From the NCBI GenBank assembly GCA_004297635.1, contig SCUQ01000398.1, forward strand, positions 1 to 7,801: a stretch of DNA of 7,801 nucleotides. The letters are read 5' to 3'. Position 1 is the first letter of the stretch. Each line of letters begins with the position of its first letter. The stretch comes from Rhizorhabdus sp. (GTDB lineage: Bacteria; Pseudomonadota; Alphaproteobacteria; Sphingomonadales; Sphingomonadaceae). The notes under the pieces were generated by a model. It worked only from the letters and a program-made list of their open reading frames with translations. It did not search any database and had not been told where the DNA came from. Both the position numbers and the translations under genes were made by a program. This document shows, piece after piece, positions 5,705 through 7,801 of the stretch.

Positions 5705-7182
5705 CCGATACCCGCACCGAAAAGAACCGTGCCGCGCATGAAGCCGCCGACAAGGCGTCCAATTACGAATGGGGCTTCAGCAGCGACATCGAGCAGGATT
5801 TCGCGCCGAAGGGCCTGAGCGAAGATACCGTCCGCTTCATCTCGGCGAAGAAGAACGAGCCCGCATGGATGCTCGAATGGCGGCTGAAGGCCTATCGCCA
5901 CTGGCTGACCATGACGCCGCCCGACTGGGCCAAGCTCAACGTGCCGCCGATCGATTATCAGGACGCCTATTATTACGCCGAGCCCAAGGCGAAGAAGGAG
6001 CTGGGCTCGCTCGACGAGGTCGATCCCGAAATCCTGCGCGTTTATGAGAAGCTCGGCATCCCGATCGAGGAGCAGAAGGTGCTCGCCGGGGTCGAAGGCG
6101 CGCGCAAGGTCGCGGTCGATGCGGTGTTCGACAGCGTCTCGGTGGCGACCACCTTCCGCGCGGAGCTGGAGAAGGCGGGGGTCATCTTCCGCTCGATCAG
6201 CGAGGCGATCCGCGAATATCCCGAGCATGTGAAGAAGTGGCTCGGCAAGGTCGTGCCGATGCACGACAATTATTTCGCGACGCTCAACTGCGCGGTCTTC
6301 TCCGACGGCACCTTCGTCTACATCCCCGAAGGCGTGCGCTGTCCGATGGAGCTGAGCACCTATTTCCGCATCAATGCCGAGAATACCGGCCAGTTCGAGC
6401 GCACCCTGATCGTCGCCGACAAGGGCAGCCACGTCTCCTATCTGGAGGGCTGCACCGCGCCGATGCGCGATGAGAACCAGCTGCACGCCGCCGTGGTCGA
6501 ACTGGTCGCGCTCGACGATGCCGAGATCAAATATTCGACCGTCCAGAACTGGTATCCCGGCGATGCCGAGGGCAAGGGTGGCATCTATAATTTCGTCACC
6601 AAGCGCGCTCTGTGCCAGGGCAAGAACTCGAAAGTCAGCTGGACCCAGGTCGAGACCGGCAGCGCCATCACCTGGAAATATCCCAGCTGCGTGCTGGCGG
6701 GCGAGAACAGCGTCGGCGAATTCTATTCGGTCGCGGTGACCAACAACCGCCAGCAGGCCGATACCGGCACCAAGATGATCCATCTCGGCAAGAACAGCCG
6801 ATCGACCATCGTCTCGAAGGGCATTTCGGCCGGCCGCAGCGACAATACCTATCGTGGCCTCGTCCGTGTCGGCCCCACCGCCGAAAATGCCCGCAACCAC
6901 ACCCAGTGCGACAGCCTGCTGCTCGGATCGCAGTGCGGCGCGCATACCGTGCCCTATATCGAGGTGAAGAACCCGTCGGCACAGATCGAGCATGAGGCGA
7001 CCACCTCGAAGATCAGCGACGACCAGCTGTTCTACGCGATGTCGCGCGGGCTCGATCAGGAGGCCTCGGTGGCGCTGATCGTCAACGGCTTCGCCAAGGA
7101 AGTGCTCCAGCAGCTGCCGATGGAGTTCGCCGTCGAGGCGCAGAAGCTGCTGGGGATCAGCCTCGAAGGCTCGGTCGGATGA
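5701..7182 (+). CDS. sufB: Fe-S cluster assembly scaffold protein SufB
   Basis: SufB is the scaffold subunit of the cytosolic SufBC2D complex, receiving sulfur from the SufS/SufE-type desulfurase and assembling Fe-S clusters with help from the SufC ATPase. The 493-residue product is the length of E. coli SufB (495), and the whole sequence is characteristic. Conserved blocks include [12 protein letters not shown] (57-68), [12 protein letters not shown] (81-92), YIPEGVRCP (207-215), SYLEGCTAP (246-254), the parallel beta-helix core, and [15 protein letters not shown] (399-413). C403 and C251 match E. coli C405 and C254, and H431-E432 in IEHEATTSK match H433-E434, residues reported as important for sulfur transfer and cluster assembly. 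All expected residues are present. ATG 5701 has the ribosome binding site GGGAG (5689-5693) and overlaps the regulator's stop. The 3' end overlaps the next gene by ATGA at 7179-7182. sufC and sufD are not in view. Confidence 0.97.
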   Translation: MTDTRTEKNRAAHEAADKASNYEWGFSSDIEQDFAPKGLSEDTVRFISAKKNEPAWMLEWRLKAYRHWLTMTPPDWAKLNVPPIDYQDAYYYAEPKAKKELGSLDEVDPEILRVYEKLGIPIEEQKVLAGVEGARKVAVDAVFDSVSVATTFRAELEKAGVIFRSISEAIREYPEHVKKWLGKVVPMHDNYFATLNCAVFSDGTFVYIPEGVRCPMELSTYFRINAENTGQFERTLIVADKGSHVSYLEGCTAPMRDENQLHAAVVELVALDDAEIKYSTVQNWYPGDAEGKGGIYNFVTKRALCQGKNSKVSWTQVETGSAITWKYPSCVLAGENSVGEFYSVAVTNNRQQADTGTKMIHLGKNSRSTIVSKGISAGRSDNTYRGLVRVGPTAENARNHTQCDSLLLGSQCGAHTVPYIEVKNPSAQIEHEATTSKISDDQLFYAMSRGLDQEASVALIVNGFAKEVLQQLPMEFAVEAQKLLGISLEGSVG

Positions 7183-7775
7183 CCGCCGCGCTGCTCCTGC
7201 TGGCGGCCGCGACGACGCCCGATCTCGCCTTCGATGCCTATGCGAAATGCGCGTCGTCGGCGGCGGCGGCCTATAAGGGGCCGAGCGACTCGCTGGAGGC
7301 GGTGGCGGGCCGTGTCGACACCACATGTGCGGCCGAGCGGACCGCGCTGCTGGAGATCGCGCCCGACAAGCGCCAGGCCGCCGAATGGGTGCGCCAGACC
7401 GGGATATTGGCGGTGAGCCAGCATGTCCCCGGCCTGCCCTCGGTCGGGAGCGAGGCGGCGGGCGAGCAGACCGCGGCGGCATCAACCCAGCCGGCCGCCT
7501 CGCGCTATCCGAAGCTCGAGGCCTATCAGTCGTGCACCGACGAGCGCGCCGCGAAGATCGTCGCCGAACTGCCCTATGCCGCCACCCAGGCGATCGTGAC
7601 CGAGGCGGTGGCCGATTGCGAGAAGCCGCTGAAGGAAGCCGCCGCCGAAGCGGTCGCCGATATGAAGCAGCCGAGCCTGCTGAAGCAGGTGCTGATGGAC
7701 TTCCGCCGGCGGGCGACCAGCGACCTGACCCAGAAGATCAGCGCCCAGCGTACCGGCGGGAGGGCGGCGGAATGA
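7179..7775 (+). CDS. Uncharacterised exported protein with duplicated two-cysteine unit
   Basis: I do not recognise this 198-residue protein. Its first 12 residues are a short hydrophobic stretch ([12 protein letters not shown]) that looks like a signal peptide without a basic n-region. The remainder is Ala-rich and probably helical. Two similar units are visible: DAYAKC (19-24) with a second cysteine at C50, and EAYQSC (114-119) with a second cysteine at C147. An Ala/Ser/Gln-rich linker (about 88-108) lies between them. The pattern [DE]AYxxC-x25/27-C suggests one disulfide-pinned helical hairpin per unit if it is exported. Both ends overlap neighbours by ATGA (7179-7182 and 7772-7775), and GAAGG at 7165-7169 can serve as ribosome binding site, so it is made together with SufB. 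Its codon use matches its neighbours. No catalytic motif is seen; a periplasmic role beside a cytosolic pathway is unexplained. Confidence 0.8.
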   Translation: MTAALLLLAAATTPDLAFDAYAKCASSAAAAYKGPSDSLEAVAGRVDTTCAAERTALLEIAPDKRQAAEWVRQTGILAVSQHVPGLPSVGSEAAGEQTAAASTQPAASRYPKLEAYQSCTDERAAKIVAELPYAATQAIVTEAVADCEKPLKEAAAEAVADMKQPSLLKQVLMDFRRRATSDLTQKISAQRTGGRAAE

Positions 7776-7801
7776 TCGACATTGCCGTTCGAGACGAACC
7801 G
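7772..7801 (+). CDS. Start of a further suf-operon gene, cut by the window edge
   Basis: ATG 7772 overlaps the stop of the preceding gene by four bases (ATGA) and has a strong ribosome binding site, GGGAGGG (7758-7764), seven bases away. Ten codons are visible: [10 protein letters not shown]. This is too little to name the protein. The position would suit a suf gene, but the residues do not look like the usual start of the SufC ATPase, so an extra gene may come before sufC. Confidence 0.6.
   Translation, partial: MIDIAVRDEP

Noticed and set aside
5338..7485. 715-codon minus-strand open frame spanning the regulator, sufB and the next gene
   Set aside because: It crosses three well-supported plus-strand genes, and its translation is an Arg/Asp/Gly-rich shadow without recognisable domains.
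1..7801. Mobile element, CRISPR array, tRNA or rRNA, or a defence or biosynthetic cluster
   Set aside because: No transposase or integrase, spaced repeats, cloverleaf or rRNA-like sequence was seen; apart from the unidentified edge fragments and one uncharacterised suf-operon protein, the genes are ordinary metabolic or Fe-S assembly genes.

Overview
The window is GC-rich, with tightly packed, G/C-ending codons, and reads as an ordinary chromosomal segment of an alphaproteobacterium, most likely a sphingomonad (Sphingomonadaceae). Three things point that way: the protein sequences themselves, the order Rrf2-type SUF regulator - sufB - small unknown protein, and a TGAACTTGTTTC-containing intergenic element that I remember as a common dispersed repeat in sphingomonads. 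The taxonomic call is inference; no rRNA or other marker is present.

Layout. Positions 1-130 hold the last 42 codons of an unidentified plus-strand gene. Three genes then lie on the minus strand, read right to left: pyrD (class 2 dihydroorotate dehydrogenase, 4913-3864), ggt (exported gamma-glutamyltransferase, 3795-2068) and a long-chain acyl-CoA synthetase of the AMP-forming family (1948-173). Gaps of 68 and 119 bp separate them, so they may be read together or from their own promoters. A 368-bp divergent intergenic region (4914-5281) follows. It contains a REP-like repeat, a run of GC-rich inverted repeats and, next to the right-hand operon, a perfect 8-9-8 palindrome. From 5282 to the right edge runs a plus-strand suf operon: an Rrf2-family regulator with Fe-S-type cysteines, sufB, an exported uncharacterised protein with an internal duplication, and the start of a further gene cut by the window edge.

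How the genes work together. The suf genes are joined by three successive 4-base ATGA stop/start overlaps, so they are almost certainly co-transcribed and translationally coupled. The regulator probably senses Fe-S status and represses its own operon through the palindrome just upstream. SufB is the scaffold subunit on which SufBCD builds Fe-S clusters; sufC and sufD are not in view. The minus-strand genes cover pyrimidine synthesis, periplasmic glutathione/gamma-glutamyl turnover and fatty-acid activation, with no obvious shared pathway.

No mobile element, CRISPR array, tRNA or rRNA was seen, and there is no sign of a complete novel system. The items most worth a second look are the secreted two-repeat cysteine protein embedded in the suf operon, the palindromic operator candidate, and the unexplained run of inverted repeats in the pyrD-suf intergenic region.
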